A stretch of 64,000 nt of DNA from Novosphingobium sp. CECT 9465 (GCF_920987055.1 NZ_CAKLBX010000001.1:124001-188000); one strand, 5' to 3'; positions 8,979 to 18,464 are shown, counted from the stretch's first letter. The notes: generated from the letters alone by a model not told the origin. Numbers and translations are program-made.

Positions 8979-10748
8979 ATGACACAGCCCCAATGGCTTT
9001 CCCTTGCCACCCTCGCCGGGATGATGGCGCTGTTCGTGTGGGGGCGCTTCCGATATGATGTGACTGCGGTGATCGCCCTGCTGGCGGCGCTTGCGATAGG
9101 CGTCGTCAGCCCCAAGGACGCATTCTCCGGGTTTTCGGACGATATCGTGATCATCGTCGGTTCGGCTCTGGTCATGTCTGCCGCCGTTCAGCGATCGGGC
9201 CTGATAGATGGCTTGCTGATGCGGATCGCCTCGCGCGTGAGGAGCACGACGGGGCAATTGATGCTTCTTACGGCCACGGTCGGTTTCGCCTCGGCGTTGA
9301 TCAAGAATGTGGGCGCGCTGGCAATGCTGATGCCGTCTGCGGTGCAAATGGCGAAGAAGGACGGCCGATCGGCGTCGGTGTTCCTTATGCCGATGGCCTT
9401 TGCGTCCTTGCTGGGCGGGTTGATGACGCTGATCGGCACATCGCCCAACATCATCGTCAGCCGCGTGCGCGAGGAGATGACAGGCGAGCCTTTCCGCATG
9501 TTCGATTATCTGCCGACGGGTCTTGTGCTGTTGCTGGCAGGACTGGTATTCCTTGCGGTGGGCTGGCGATTGCTGCCGCGTGACCGCCAGGCGTCACCCG
9601 GCATTGGCGAGGCGATCGATATTTCGGCCTACGCCATCGAAGCGACCGTTGGTGAGGGATCGCCCGCAATCGGGCAGACCGTGGCCGACTTTACGGCCCG
9701 GCATGAAGAAGAAGTCCAGGTCACCGGCCTGCTGCGCGGGGAAATACACGGCAGCCCCGATCCTGCACTGCATATCGCCCAAGCAGATGTCCTTATTCTC
9801 ACCGGCGATCCCGATGCGCTGGAACGGGTGATCGCGACAGACCGGCTTGCGCTGGCCGGCGAAGGCAAGGAGGGCAGCGGAGGCCCGCCCGACAATATCG
9901 GCGTGATCGAGGCCGTGGTCGCCAGCGATTCCGGCCTGATCGGGCGGACCGCCGGACGCCTGCTGATGCGGGAGCGGCTGGGCATCAACCTGATCGCCGT
10001 ATCGCGCGCGGGCGAAACGATCACCGCGAAGCCCGGCCAGATGGTCTTGCGCGCGGGTGACGTGATCGTCCTGCAAGGGCCGCTGGATGTGCTGCCCATG
10101 CGGCTGCGGCAGTTGGGCGCCTTGCCGCTGGCCGAGCGCGCGATGCGGCTGGGATCCGCCCGCAAGCGCTGGCTGCCGATCATGATTCTGGCCGTGGCGA
10201 TGCTGGCGGCCGGAAGCGGCACGGTGCCTGCCGCAGTTGCGTTCTTTGCCGCGGCCGCTGTCGCCGTGATCAGCGGCGCGTTGCCGGTGAATGAAGCCTA
10301 TGAGGCCGTCGAATGGCCGATCCTGATCATGCTGGCGGCATTGATCCCGGTCAGCGCGTCGTTGCAGACCACTGGCGCTTCGGATGTGATTGCCGAAGGA
10401 CTGGCGGCTTTTGCCGTGCAGTTGCCGCCGTGGGGTGCGGTCGCGCTGATTCTGGTTTCGGCCATGGCGGTGACGCCTTTCCTGAACAATGCCGCGACCG
10501 TGCTGGTCATGGCACCCATCGCCGGTGTCTTCGCCACCGAACTCGGCTATCGTCCCGAACCGTTCCTGATCGCCACCGCGATCGGCGCGGGCTGCGATTT
10601 CCTGACCCCCATCGGCCACCAGTGCAATACGCTGGTGCTGGGACCGGGCGGTTATCGCTTTGGCGATTATGCAAGGCTTGGCGCGCCGCTTTCCGTGCTG
10701 GTAGCGGTCCTCGGAACACCGCTGATCCTGTGGTTCTGGCCTCTCTAA
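8979..10748 (+). CDS. SLC13-family permease with two RCK_C (TrkA-C) domains
   Basis: A 589-residue inner-membrane anion symporter-like protein. Two hydrophobic blocks (about residues 5-215 and 395-589) flank a central soluble part carrying two TrkA-C/RCK_C domains (near 225-290 and 305-375; for example ADVLILTGDPDALERV and LRAGDVIVLQGPLDV). This layout is that of bacterial YbhI/SLC13 relatives of citrate, sulfate or dicarboxylate carriers. Sequence marks include GTSPNIIV and NNAATVLVMAPIA, the two SLC13 motifs. AGGAGG at 8962-8967 precedes ATG 8979. Its stop overlaps the stop of the convergent aminotransferase gene by three bases. Substrate unknown. Confidence 0.88.
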   Translation: MTQPQWLSLATLAGMMALFVWGRFRYDVTAVIALLAALAIGVVSPKDAFSGFSDDIVIIVGSALVMSAAVQRSGLIDGLLMRIASRVRSTTGQLMLLTATVGFASALIKNVGALAMLMPSAVQMAKKDGRSASVFLMPMAFASLLGGLMTLIGTSPNIIVSRVREEMTGEPFRMFDYLPTGLVLLLAGLVFLAVGWRLLPRDRQASPGIGEAIDISAYAIEATVGEGSPAIGQTVADFTARHEEEVQVTGLLRGEIHGSPDPALHIAQADVLILTGDPDALERVIATDRLALAGEGKEGSGGPPDNIGVIEAVVASDSGLIGRTAGRLLMRERLGINLIAVSRAGETITAKPGQMVLRAGDVIVLQGPLDVLPMRLRQLGALPLAERAMRLGSARKRWLPIMILAVAMLAAGSGTVPAAVAFFAAAAVAVISGALPVNEAYEAVEWPILIMLAALIPVSASLQTTGASDVIAEGLAAFAVQLPPWGAVALILVSAMAVTPFLNNAATVLVMAPIAGVFATELGYRPEPFLIATAIGAGCDFLTPIGHQCNTLVLGPGGYRFGDYARLGAPLSVLVAVLGTPLILWFWPL

Positions 10749-11917
10749 CGATCATCGCGCCAGCGCGCGAGGCGGACGACCGCATCGGCCAGCATCGCCT
10801 CCGGTTTGCAATGGCACAGGCGCACGATCGTCGTTGGAGCACCTTCGCCTTCCCATAAGGCCGACAGCGGAATCGAGGCCACGCCCGCCTCATGCACGGC
10901 GCTTTCGCAGAAGCTGCGGTCGTCCAGCGTGATGCCCGATGCAGGCAGATCGATGCAGGTGAACCACGTGGCTGCACTATCGAGCAGGGCAAAACCTTCG
11001 CGCGCCAGCCCTTCCAGCAATACGCCGCGCGTCTGCGCCCAGCGCGCGGTGCAGGCCTGCGCAAGGCCGGGCGTGGCCAGACCCTCTGCCACGGCCCATT
11101 GCAGCATGGGCGGGGTGGTGAAGGTCAGGAACTGATGGGCGCGGCCCAGCACGGCCGCCATCGCGGGGGCGGCGATCATCCAGCCGACCTTCCACCCCGT
11201 CGCGCCGAAGATCTTGCCTGCCGATCCGATCTTGATCGTGCGGTCGGCCATGCCCGGCTGTGCCAGCAGCGATGCATGGCGCAGCCCGTCGAAACGGACG
11301 TTTTCCCAAACCTCGTCGCAGATCGCGATCAGATCGTGGGCAAGGCACAGTTCGGCCAGCATCGAAAGGTCGGTGGCGGACGCAACGGTGCCGGTGGGGT
11401 TGAGCGGATCGTTGACGATCACCGCGCGGGTGCGCGGGGTTATCGCCGCTGCTATCCCGACCCGGTCATAGCGCCAGTGCGGTGCCGCCAGCGGCACGAA
11501 CACCGGCACCCCGCCAGCGCGCCGTACCAGCGGCGCATAAGCATCGTAGGCAGGTGCAAAGAGGATCACTTCGTCTCCGGGCGCTACCACACCCAGAATG
11601 GCGGAAGCCACGGCCTCAGTCGCCCCGGAAGTGACGATCACGCTGTCGGGCGAAAGATCGAGACCCTGTGTGCGGGCGTAGAACGCTGCCACGGCGCGGC
11701 GCAGTTCGGCCAGGCCTGCCATGGGTGGATACTGGTGCGACTTTTCCGCACTCGCCCGCGCCAGCGCAGCCAGTAGCGCGGGTGGGGGCGCTTCATCGGG
11801 AAAGCCCTGCCCCAGATTGATCGCACCCGATTGCCGGGCAAGACCCGACATGTGTTCGAAGATGGTGAGGGGCATGTCCCGATAGACGGGTGAAAGCCGC
11901 CGCGCCGGGTCGGTCAT
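10745..11917 (-). CDS. Class I/II PLP aminotransferase
   Basis: A 390-residue fold-type I aminotransferase. Seen: the N-terminal NLGQGFPDEAPP, the cofactor pocket SGATEAVASAI, NDPLNPTG (substrate Asn-Pro), the Asp/Tyr region ICDEVWENVRFDG, the Schiff-base lysine in KIGSAGKIFGATGWKVGW, and a late Arg in TTIVRLCHCKP. It is close to the kynurenine/glutamine transaminase group. ATG 11917 overlaps the stop of the upstream FAH-family gene in an ATGA, so the two are translationally coupled, pointing to a shared catabolic route for an amino or keto acid. The neighbouring glutaryl-CoA dehydrogenase would fit lysine or tryptophan breakdown, but that link is inference. Confidence 0.88.
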   Translation of the reverse strand: MTDPARRLSPVYRDMPLTIFEHMSGLARQSGAINLGQGFPDEAPPPALLAALARASAEKSHQYPPMAGLAELRRAVAAFYARTQGLDLSPDSVIVTSGATEAVASAILGVVAPGDEVILFAPAYDAYAPLVRRAGGVPVFVPLAAPHWRYDRVGIAAAITPRTRAVIVNDPLNPTGTVASATDLSMLAELCLAHDLIAICDEVWENVRFDGLRHASLLAQPGMADRTIKIGSAGKIFGATGWKVGWMIAAPAMAAVLGRAHQFLTFTTPPMLQWAVAEGLATPGLAQACTARWAQTRGVLLEGLAREGFALLDSAATWFTCIDLPASGITLDDRSFCESAVHEAGVASIPLSALWEGEGAPTTIVRLCHCKPEAMLADAVVRLARWRDDR

Positions 11918-12747
11918 GCCTCGTCGATCACCGGGTTTGTCAATTTGCCGACCTTGCCAATGCTGATTTCGCACACGTCGCCGGCATTCATGTAAAGCGG
12001 CGGATTGCGCTTGTCGCCCACGCCGCCGGGGGTGCCGGTGACGATGACGTCCCCCGGATTGAGCGGGGTGAACGTGGAGCAATATTCGATGATGAACGCC
12101 ACATCCCAGATCATGTCGGAGATCGGCTGATCCTGCACCAGTTCGCCGTTGAGGCGGGTCTGCACACGCTGATCGGCCAGATCGGGCAGTTCATCGGGCG
12201 TGACCAGAGCCGGGCCGAATGCGCCGGTGCCGGGGAAGTTCTTGCCCGGCGTGAACTGGATGTTGTGGCGCTGCCAGTTGCGCACAGAACCGTCGTTGAA
12301 CACCGAATAGCCCGCGACATGGTCCAGCGCCCTGGTGCGCGGGATGCGACGACCGGGCTTGCCGATCACGACGGCAAGTTCACCTTCATAATCGAAGCGG
12401 GTGGTTTCGGGCGGGCAGACGAGGGGATCGCCATCGGCAATCAGGCTGTCGGTCCAACGCGTGAAGATTGCCGGATACTCCTTCTGCTCACGCCCGGTTT
12501 CGGCGACGTGAGTGGCATAGTTGAGGCCGACGCAGAGGATCTTGGACGGGTTGGGCACCACGGGCAACAACGCCACCTCGGCGCGGTTGAAGCTGGCGGT
12601 CGCGGGCAGGGCGCCAACATCGCCGCCAAGCGCGTCCTTGAGATACGCGCGCGCGCCGTGCTGTCCCAGATCGTGTACTGTCGTACCATCGAGGCGGCCG
12701 AAACTGGGGTTGCCATCGGGACGGCGGAAGCTGACGTAACGGGCCAT
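11914..12747 (-). CDS. Fumarylacetoacetate hydrolase (FAH) family protein
   Basis: A 277-residue FAH-fold hydrolase/isomerase. The C-terminal catalytic domain shows KILCVGLNYATHVAETG, the metal-binding acidic residues in FDYEGELAVVIGK, GYSVFNDGSVRNWQ, KNFPGTGAFGPALVT and DVIVTGTPGGVG. Members cleave or tautomerise 2-oxo acids such as fumarylpyruvate, ureidoglycolate or 2-hydroxyhepta-diene-dioate; oxaloacetate tautomerase activity is also known. The specific substrate cannot be read here. It is the first gene of a two-gene minus-strand operon with the aminotransferase and is divergent from glutaryl-CoA dehydrogenase across 207 nt. Confidence 0.88.
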   Translation of the reverse strand: MARYVSFRRPDGNPSFGRLDGTTVHDLGQHGARAYLKDALGGDVGALPATASFNRAEVALLPVVPNPSKILCVGLNYATHVAETGREQKEYPAIFTRWTDSLIADGDPLVCPPETTRFDYEGELAVVIGKPGRRIPRTRALDHVAGYSVFNDGSVRNWQRHNIQFTPGKNFPGTGAFGPALVTPDELPDLADQRVQTRLNGELVQDQPISDMIWDVAFIIEYCSTFTPLNPGDVIVTGTPGGVGDKRNPPLYMNAGDVCEISIGKVGKLTNPVIDEA

Positions 12748-12954
12748 TGATCTTACTCCACCGTTTGTTCAACCGGGCGCTTGACGCGAAGTGCCCGGTT
12801 GGCCCGTCCAGTGCAAGAGCCAGGCACCATCGAAAGCCGGTGTTTTCCAGCGGGCGCTCTGCCGGTCGCGCGGGAAATCTTTGCCGAAGCCTTTCAGGCT
12901 GGTTGCCCAAACTGATTTCCGCTGCAATCACCATGTGCAAAGGAGAAGGCAGGA

Positions 12955-14139
12955 ATGGCAGGCATGGTCCGGTTCGATTGGGAAGATGCGCTGGGGCTTG
13001 AAAGCCTGCTGAGCGACGACGAGCGGATGATCCGCGATGCCGCGCGCGCCTTTGCGCAGGATCGCCTGCAACCGCGCGTGATCGAGGCTTTTGCCACCGA
13101 AACCACCGATCCCGAAATCTTCCGGGAAATGGGGGCGCAGGGGCTGCTCGGCGTTACGCTGCCCGCGGACTATGGCGGTTCGGCCGCGTCCTACGTTGCC
13201 TATGGGCTTGTCGCGCGTGAAGTGGAACGGGTGGATTCGGGCTACCGTTCGATGATGAGTGTGCAGTCCAGCCTGGTCATGTTCCCGATCCACGAATACG
13301 GATCGGAAGAGCAGCGCCGCAAGTATCTCCCAAAGCTGGCGACCGGCGAATATATTGGCTGCTTCGGCCTGACCGAGCCTGATGCAGGGTCCGACCCCGG
13401 CGGCATGCGTACCCGCGCGGTCAAGGTCGATGGCGGATATGTGATCAATGGCGCCAAGACGTGGATTTCCAACGCGCCGATCGCCGATGTTTTCGTGATC
13501 TGGGCGAAAAGCGCTGCCCATGGCGATGCCATTCGCGGCTTCGTGCTGGAAAAGGGCATGAAGGGCCTGTCCGCGCCCAAAATCGAAAACAAGATCAGCT
13601 TGCGCGCTTCGATCACCGGGATGGTGGTGATGGAGGATGTGTTCGTTCCCGACGATGCATTGCTGCCCGATGTCGAAGGGCTGAAAGGTCCGTTCGGATG
13701 CCTTAACCGCGCCCGTTACGGCATTTCGTGGGGTGCGCTGGGCGCTGCGGAATTCTGCTTTGCCGCCGCGCGCCAGTATGGGCTGGACCGGCACCAGTTT
13801 GGCCGACCGCTGGCGGCAACGCAACTGTACCAGAAGAAGCTGGCCGATATGCTCACCGACATTACGCTGGGTCTCCATGCCAGCTTGCGCATCGGGCGGC
13901 TGATGGACGAACACGCGTTCGCGCCGGAAATGATCTCGATCGTCAAGCGCAACAACGTCGGCAAGGCGCTCGATATCGCGCGGATGGCGCGTGATATGCA
14001 CGGCGGCAACGGTATTTCGGGTGAATATCAGGTGATCCGTCACATGGTGAATCTTGAAACAGTGAACACCTACGAAGGTACGCACGATGTCCACGCCCTG
14101 ATCCTTGGCCGCGCCATCACCGGAATCGCGGCGTTCTGA
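12955..14139 (+). CDS. gcdH: Glutaryl-CoA dehydrogenase
   Basis: A 394-residue acyl-CoA dehydrogenase that oxidatively decarboxylates glutaryl-CoA to crotonyl-CoA in lysine and tryptophan catabolism. GCDH-type marks are the segment [18 protein letters not shown] contacts [17 protein letters not shown] and [17 protein letters not shown], and the C-terminal catalytic Glu in [20 protein letters not shown], which are more diagnostic than the general acyl-CoA dehydrogenase fold. AGGAGAAGGCAGGA directly precedes ATG 12955. It is a stand-alone plus-strand gene with the divergent FAH/aminotransferase operon beside it. Electron acceptor is presumably ETF, encoded elsewhere. Confidence 0.93.
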   Translation: MAGMVRFDWEDALGLESLLSDDERMIRDAARAFAQDRLQPRVIEAFATETTDPEIFREMGAQGLLGVTLPADYGGSAASYVAYGLVAREVERVDSGYRSMMSVQSSLVMFPIHEYGSEEQRRKYLPKLATGEYIGCFGLTEPDAGSDPGGMRTRAVKVDGGYVINGAKTWISNAPIADVFVIWAKSAAHGDAIRGFVLEKGMKGLSAPKIENKISLRASITGMVVMEDVFVPDDALLPDVEGLKGPFGCLNRARYGISWGALGAAEFCFAAARQYGLDRHQFGRPLAATQLYQKKLADMLTDITLGLHASLRIGRLMDEHAFAPEMISIVKRNNVGKALDIARMARDMHGGNGISGEYQVIRHMVNLETVNTYEGTHDVHALILGRAITGIAAF

Positions 14140-14215
14140 TCTGGCCAGCGTGTTGCAGGGCCACTTTCGCGCTGCCATAGGCGCGGTCTTGCGATGCCAT
14201 TGAAGGAATTCCCGA

Positions 14216-15544
14216 ATGTCGATCGAACAGGCCGCCGCCCCGTTCACCGCGCTCGGTATCGATTTCGGCACGACCAATTCGGTCCTCGCGCGCAGCACGG
14301 CGGATTCGGCGGCCGATCTGGTGGAATTTGCCGCGCCTGATGCGATGACCAGCGTGTTCCGTTCGGCGCTTTGCTTCTGGCAGGATGGCGATCGGCGCGG
14401 CGGGCTTGCGCATGAGGCGGGGCCGTGGGCCATCGCCGAATTCCTCGACTTTCCCCAAGGTTCGCGCTTCCTGCAATCGTTCAAATCGGTGGCCGCCAGC
14501 AGCACTTTCGAGCACGCCAACCTGTTCGAAAAGCGCCTGCGCTTCGAGGAACTGGGCCAGACGTTCCTGCGCCACCTGATCGATCACGCAGGGTCGGCGC
14601 TGGCAAACCTGCCCGAACGCGTGATTGTGGGGCGCCCGGTGCGCTACGTCGGCTCGCGGCCCGACCCGGCACTGGCGCGGGCGCGTTATGACGCGATGTT
14701 TTCGGTGCTGGGCCGCCCGGTTCACTACGTTTACGAGCCGCTGGGCGCGGCCTACAGCTTTGCCACGCGGCTGAGCGAGCCTGCGACACTGCTCGTGGCC
14801 GATTTCGGTGGCGGCACCAGCGATTTCTCGATCGTGCGGATCAATGCCCCCGGCTCTGCCAAGCGCTGTGTGCCGCTGGGATCGGCAGGTATCGGCATCG
14901 CGGGCGACCGTTTCGATTTTCGTATCATGGATCACCTGATCCTGCCGTTGCTGGGCAAGGGCGGCACGTACAAATCGTTCGACAAGGTGCTGGAAATCCC
15001 CGCCGGTCACTTCACCGATTTTGGCGACTGGTCGCGGCTGGCGCTGATGCGCAACCGGCGGACCCTGGACGAATTGGCGCGCCTGAAACGTGCGGCAACC
15101 GATCCCGCCGCCATCGGCCGGATGATCGCGGTGATCGAGCACGAACTGGGCTATGGGCTGTACGAAGCGGTCGGGCAGTTGAAACGCGCGCTTTCGACGC
15201 AGGACCACGCGGAATTCCGGTTTGAAAGCGAAGATCTGACCATCGCGGCCGATGTCACGCGCGCGCAGTTCGAAAGCTGGATCGCGCCTGATCTTGCGCG
15301 CATTGCCGAAACGGTCGATGGCGCGCTGCTTGGCGCAGGCCTTGTGCCTGAGCAGATCGATCATGTGTTCCTGACCGGTGGCTCGTCGCTGATCCCGGCG
15401 GTGCGAACCCTGTTCGAACAGCGTTTTGGGGCGGAACGAATCGCCTGTGGTGATGAATTGACGTCCATCGCCCACGGCTTGGCGCTCATCGGCCAGACCC
15501 CGGATCTGGGAGATTGGCTGGCAGCGGATGGCGTTGCAGGCTGA
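14216..15544 (+). CDS. yegD: Hsp70-family (YegD-like) ATPase
   Basis: A 442-residue actin-fold Hsp70-family protein. The nucleotide-binding phosphate loops are visible as GIDFGTTNSVLA (phosphate 1), LLVADFGGGTSDFSI (phosphate 2) and VFLTGGSSLIPAVRTLFE (adenosine motif). The protein lacks the beta-sandwich peptide-binding and lid domains of DnaK, as in YegD and other short Hsp70 relatives whose role is not established. AAGGAA lies 7 nt before ATG 14216. The gene stands between gcdH and the riboflavin genes; a 60-nt spacer with a palindrome separates it from the next gene. Confidence 0.88.
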   Translation: MSIEQAAAPFTALGIDFGTTNSVLARSTADSAADLVEFAAPDAMTSVFRSALCFWQDGDRRGGLAHEAGPWAIAEFLDFPQGSRFLQSFKSVAASSTFEHANLFEKRLRFEELGQTFLRHLIDHAGSALANLPERVIVGRPVRYVGSRPDPALARARYDAMFSVLGRPVHYVYEPLGAAYSFATRLSEPATLLVADFGGGTSDFSIVRINAPGSAKRCVPLGSAGIGIAGDRFDFRIMDHLILPLLGKGGTYKSFDKVLEIPAGHFTDFGDWSRLALMRNRRTLDELARLKRAATDPAAIGRMIAVIEHELGYGLYEAVGQLKRALSTQDHAEFRFESEDLTIAADVTRAQFESWIAPDLARIAETVDGALLGAGLVPEQIDHVFLTGGSSLIPAVRTLFEQRFGAERIACGDELTSIAHGLALIGQTPDLGDWLAADGVAG

Positions 15545-15572
15545 TGTTGTTACAATGTGAATAACTCTATTG

Positions 15573-15589
15573 CATCACACACTGTGATG
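15573..15589. promoter_or_regulatory. Perfect 7+7 palindrome in the ribBA-like leader (possible operator)
   Basis: CATCACA at 15573-15579 and TGTGATG at 15583-15589 form a perfect inverted repeat with a 3-nt centre, ending 16 nt before the start codon of a gene whose product begins with a helix-turn-helix. A dimeric regulator could bind here; auto-regulation is a guess. The spacer also holds a smaller TTGT-T-ACAA repeat at 15547-15555. No FMN riboswitch could fit in this 60-nt leader. Confidence 0.4.
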
Positions 15590-15604
15590 TGAAATAGACG
15601 CTTC

Positions 15605-16876
15605 ATGTCTAGCGAACTCATCACCAAGATCCGCCGCCTCGTCAATGAAGGTGGCATGTCCCGGTCCGGCCTTGCGCGCGCCGCAGGCCTGCACGCCAAT
15701 ACCCTGCGTGACCTGACCGAACCCAACTGGAATCCCACGGCGGATACTCTGGCGAAGCTCGAACGCTTTCTTTCGGACAGCGACGATACGCCGGCTCTCG
15801 TGCCGATCGAGGAAATCATCGAGGAAGCGCGCAACGGGCGCATGTTCATCCTGGTGGATGATGAAGATCGCGAGAACGAGGGCGATCTGGTGATTCCCGC
15901 GCAGATGGCAACGCCGGATGCGGTGAACTTCATGGCCACCCATGGGCGTGGACTCATCTGCCTGACGCTGACCCGCAGCCGCTGCGAACAGCTCGGCCTT
16001 GAACTGATGAGCCGCAACAACGGTACACGCCATGAAACCGCGTTCACCGTCTCGATCGAGGCGCGCGAAGGCGTGACCACCGGCATTTCTGCGGGCGACC
16101 GTGCGCGCACCGTATCTGTCGCAATCGATGCCGGAAAGACACGAGACGATATCGTGACGCCGGGCCACGTCTTCCCGCTGATCGCCCGCGATGGCGGGGT
16201 GCTGGTCCGTGCGGGCCACACCGAGGCCGCCGTCGACATCAGCCGTCTCGCCGGCCTCAATCCTTCAGGCGTGATCTGCGAGATCATGAAGGATGACGGC
16301 ACGATGGCGCGAATGGACGATCTAGTCCCCTTCGCGCGCAAGCACGGTCTCAAGATGGGCACGATCCGGGACCTTATCGAATACCGCCGTCGCCACGATC
16401 ACCTTGTCGAATGCATCGCCCAGGCTCCGTTCACGTCCGACTACGGCGGCGACTGGACGATCCGCACGTATCGCAACAAGGTCGATGGAACGATCCATCT
16501 GGTTCTCCAGAAGGGCACGATCCAGCCCGACCAGCCGACGCTCGTTCGTATGCACGGGATTTCGATCCTGTCCGATGTTCTCGGATCGCCCGGTCCGCGC
16601 AAGCGCATCCTTCAGCGCGCGATGGCTGAAATTGGCGAGGCCGGATCAGGCGTGATCGTGCTGTTGATGCCCAACGACCCTGAAGTGCTGGTCAACGAAG
16701 TTTCGGGCAAGGGCACCGGCAACATGGATTTGCGCAGCTATGGCATCGGGGCGCAGATCCTCGCCGATCTTGGTGTGCACGACATGACGCTGCTAACCAA
16801 CGCCCACCGCAATGTCGTGGCGATCGAAGGCTACGGACTCAACATCGTTGGCGAAAAGCCGATTTCGAAGGATTGA
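15605..16876 (+). CDS. ribB: HTH domain + DHBP synthase (RibB) + degenerate RibA-like domain
   Basis: A 423-residue three-part protein. Residues 1-60 form an XRE-like helix-turn-helix (SRSGLARAAGLHANTLRDLTE). Residues about 65-270 are 3,4-dihydroxy-2-butanone-4-phosphate synthase, which makes the four-carbon riboflavin precursor from ribulose-5-phosphate: DDEDRENEGDLVIPA, THGRGLICLTL, REGVTTGISAGDRA and RAGHTEAAVDISRLAG are intact. The rest (about 275-423) resembles GTP cyclohydrolase II, but where RibA has zinc cysteines in ECLTGDxxxSxRCDC this protein reads HGISILSDVLGSPGPRKR, and the HRQEGRGIGL motif is also lost, so that activity is probably absent. ribH follows after 6 nt, supporting a riboflavin operon. 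A complete RibA should exist elsewhere. Confidence 0.9.
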   Translation: MSSELITKIRRLVNEGGMSRSGLARAAGLHANTLRDLTEPNWNPTADTLAKLERFLSDSDDTPALVPIEEIIEEARNGRMFILVDDEDRENEGDLVIPAQMATPDAVNFMATHGRGLICLTLTRSRCEQLGLELMSRNNGTRHETAFTVSIEAREGVTTGISAGDRARTVSVAIDAGKTRDDIVTPGHVFPLIARDGGVLVRAGHTEAAVDISRLAGLNPSGVICEIMKDDGTMARMDDLVPFARKHGLKMGTIRDLIEYRRRHDHLVECIAQAPFTSDYGGDWTIRTYRNKVDGTIHLVLQKGTIQPDQPTLVRMHGISILSDVLGSPGPRKRILQRAMAEIGEAGSGVIVLLMPNDPEVLVNEVSGKGTGNMDLRSYGIGAQILADLGVHDMTLLTNAHRNVVAIEGYGLNIVGEKPISKD

Positions 16877-16882
16877 TTTTCC

Positions 16883-17302
16883 ATGGCCAGGTTCCTGATT
16901 GTCGAAGCCCGCTTTTACGACCACCTCAACGACATGCTGATCGCAGGTGCCAAGGCTGCGATCAAGGCGGCGGGGCATGATGCCGAAGTCGTGACGGTCC
17001 CCGGTGCGCTCGAAATTCCCGGCGCAATCGCGCTGGCCGATGAATCGGGGCATTATGACGGCTATGTCGCCATTGGCGTCGTGATTCGGGGCGAGACGTA
17101 TCACTTCGAGATCGTTGCGGGCGAAAGCGCGCGCGGGATCATGGCGCTGACGATGGATGGCACACCCATCGGCAACGGCATACTGACGGTCGAAAACGAG
17201 GAGCAGGCGCTGGTCCGTGCCGACCCTGCCCAGAAGGACAAGGGCGGCGAAGCGGCCAAGGCTGCCATCGCCCTTCTGGCTTTGCGCGACCGCTGGTCCT
17301 GA
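16883..17302 (+). CDS. ribH: 6,7-dimethyl-8-ribityllumazine synthase
   Basis: RibH condenses 3,4-dihydroxy-2-butanone-4-phosphate (the product of the preceding gene) with the aminopyrimidine to give lumazine, the penultimate step of riboflavin synthesis. At 139 aa it has the short form of the family. Seen: the N-terminal [17 protein letters not shown], the [14 protein letters not shown] ribityl-binding turn, [21 protein letters not shown] (with the catalytic His) and [13 protein letters not shown]. The gene is 6 nt behind the ribB-like gene. A repeat element and a minus-strand terminator follow it. Confidence 0.95.
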   Translation: MARFLIVEARFYDHLNDMLIAGAKAAIKAAGHDAEVVTVPGALEIPGAIALADESGHYDGYVAIGVVIRGETYHFEIVAGESARGIMALTMDGTPIGNGILTVENEEQALVRADPAQKDKGGEAAKAAIALLALRDRWS

Positions 17303-17341
17303 CAGGACAAAAAGGGTGATTATACCCTTTGCAAACATCAC

Positions 17342-17440
17342 TTCGTCATTGCGAGGAGGCGAAGCCGACGAAGCAATCCAGAGTCGTTACACATCGCCCT
17401 GGATTGCTTCACCTCGCTGCGCGAGGCTCGCAATGACGAA
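17342..17440. repeat. Nested palindromic intergenic repeat
   Basis: Outer arms TTCGTCATTGCGAG (17342-17355) and CTCGCAATGACGAA (17427-17440) are perfect 14-bp inverted repeats. Inside them GAAGCAATCCAG (17370-17381) pairs with CTGGATTGCTTC (17399-17410). This CGTCATTGCGAG...GCAATGACG form matches a widely spread class of extragenic palindromes in proteobacteria. It lies just after ribH and could fold into a long imperfect hairpin that protects the mRNA 3' end. Confidence 0.8.
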
Positions 17441-17473
17441 ACCAAGGCTTGTCTCTGCCACCGACATAATCGA

Positions 17474-17508
17474 CAAAAAAAGGGGGCCAGATTGCGCTGG
17501 CCCCCTTT
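17474..17508 (-). terminator. Rho-independent terminator of folD
   Basis: AAAGGGGGCCAG (17479-17490) and CTGGCCCCCTTT (17497-17508) form a perfect 12-bp stem with a 6-nt loop. On the minus strand the stem is followed by a run of seven T residues, the arrangement of an intrinsic terminator for the minus-strand gene folD, whose stop is 92 nt upstream. Confidence 0.8.
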
Positions 17509-17600
17509 GGAAGTTTGGGAGAGGATGCCTGAAAGGCACCTCCTCTATCCATCCATGCGGCCGATGCTGCAAGTGCGAAATGGGCGTGGTTAATTGCGCT

Positions 17601-18464
17601 TTATGCAATCATTGACCGTTTTGCCGCCAGCACGGTGTTGCTGAGCAGGCAGGCGATCGTCATCGGACCGACGCCGCCGGGAACGGGAGTCACGGCCTTG
17701 GCATGATCGAGTTCGTGCGTTGCGCAATCACCGATGAGGCGGGTCGTCCCGTCATGATCGGTAACGCGGTTGATGCCCACGTCGATCACCACCGCGCCGG
17801 GCTTTACCCAATATCCACGCACCAGATGCGGAGCACCCGCCGCCGCCACGATGATATCGGCCTTGCGCGCCACGTCGGGCAGGTCGCGCGTTTCGATATG
17901 TGTCACGGTGACCGTCGCCTCGCGTTCGAGAAGCAGCATCGATACGGGCTTCCCGACGATGTTCGATTTTCCGATCACGACGACGTTAAGGCCGCGATAA
18001 TCGTCGATCACGCTGTCGAGCAGCAGCATTACCCCCAGCGGGGTGCAGGGCACGAGTCCGCCGGTGCCGGTGGACAGTCGTCCGACATTCACAGGATGGA
18101 ACCCGTCGACATCCTTGCCCGGATCGATCCGATCCAGCACCAGCGCTGCGTCGATATGGCGGGGCAGCGGCAATTGCACGAGGATGCCGTGCACGGCAGG
18201 ATCGGCATTGAACCGGTCGATGAGCGTCAGCACATCGTCCTGGGCGGTTTCGGCGGCCAGGCGATGTTCGATCGAATGGATGCCAACCTTGCGGCATTGC
18301 GCGATCTTGCGCCCGACATAGACCTCGCTGGCCGGATCGTTGCCCACCAGGATCACCGCAAGGCCCGGAGCCGCACCGCCTGCTGCGACAATCTCCGCCA
18401 CATCCTGCGCGGTGCGTACCAGCACTTGCGCGGCAAGCGCCTTGCCATCGATGATTTGTGCCAT
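17601..18464 (-). CDS. folD: Bifunctional methylene-THF dehydrogenase / methenyl-THF cyclohydrolase
   Basis: FolD interconverts 5,10-methylene- and 10-formyl-tetrahydrofolate, feeding purine and formyl-Met synthesis. The 287-residue protein has the N-terminal [23 protein letters not shown] (with the catalytic Lys), [27 protein letters not shown], the Rossmann turn [18 protein letters not shown] and the closing DVGINRV...[19 protein letters not shown] 18464 begins MAQIIDGK with AAGG about 5 nt upstream; the open frame above it is not conserved-looking. It has a clear terminator downstream. The mutase gene upstream is on the same strand, 79 nt away. Confidence 0.95.
   Translation of the reverse strand: MAQIIDGKALAAQVLVRTAQDVAEIVAAGGAAPGLAVILVGNDPASEVYVGRKIAQCRKVGIHSIEHRLAAETAQDDVLTLIDRFNADPAVHGILVQLPLPRHIDAALVLDRIDPGKDVDGFHPVNVGRLSTGTGGLVPCTPLGVMLLLDSVIDDYRGLNVVVIGKSNIVGKPVSMLLLEREATVTVTHIETRDLPDVARKADIIVAAAGAPHLVRGYWVKPGAVVIDVGINRVTDHDGTTRLIGDCATHELDHAKAVTPVPGGVGPMTIACLLSNTVLAAKRSMIA

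Noticed and set aside
15545..15604. FMN riboswitch upstream of the riboflavin genes
   Set aside because: The spacer is only 60 nt, far too short for the RFN element, and no conserved RFN stems are seen.
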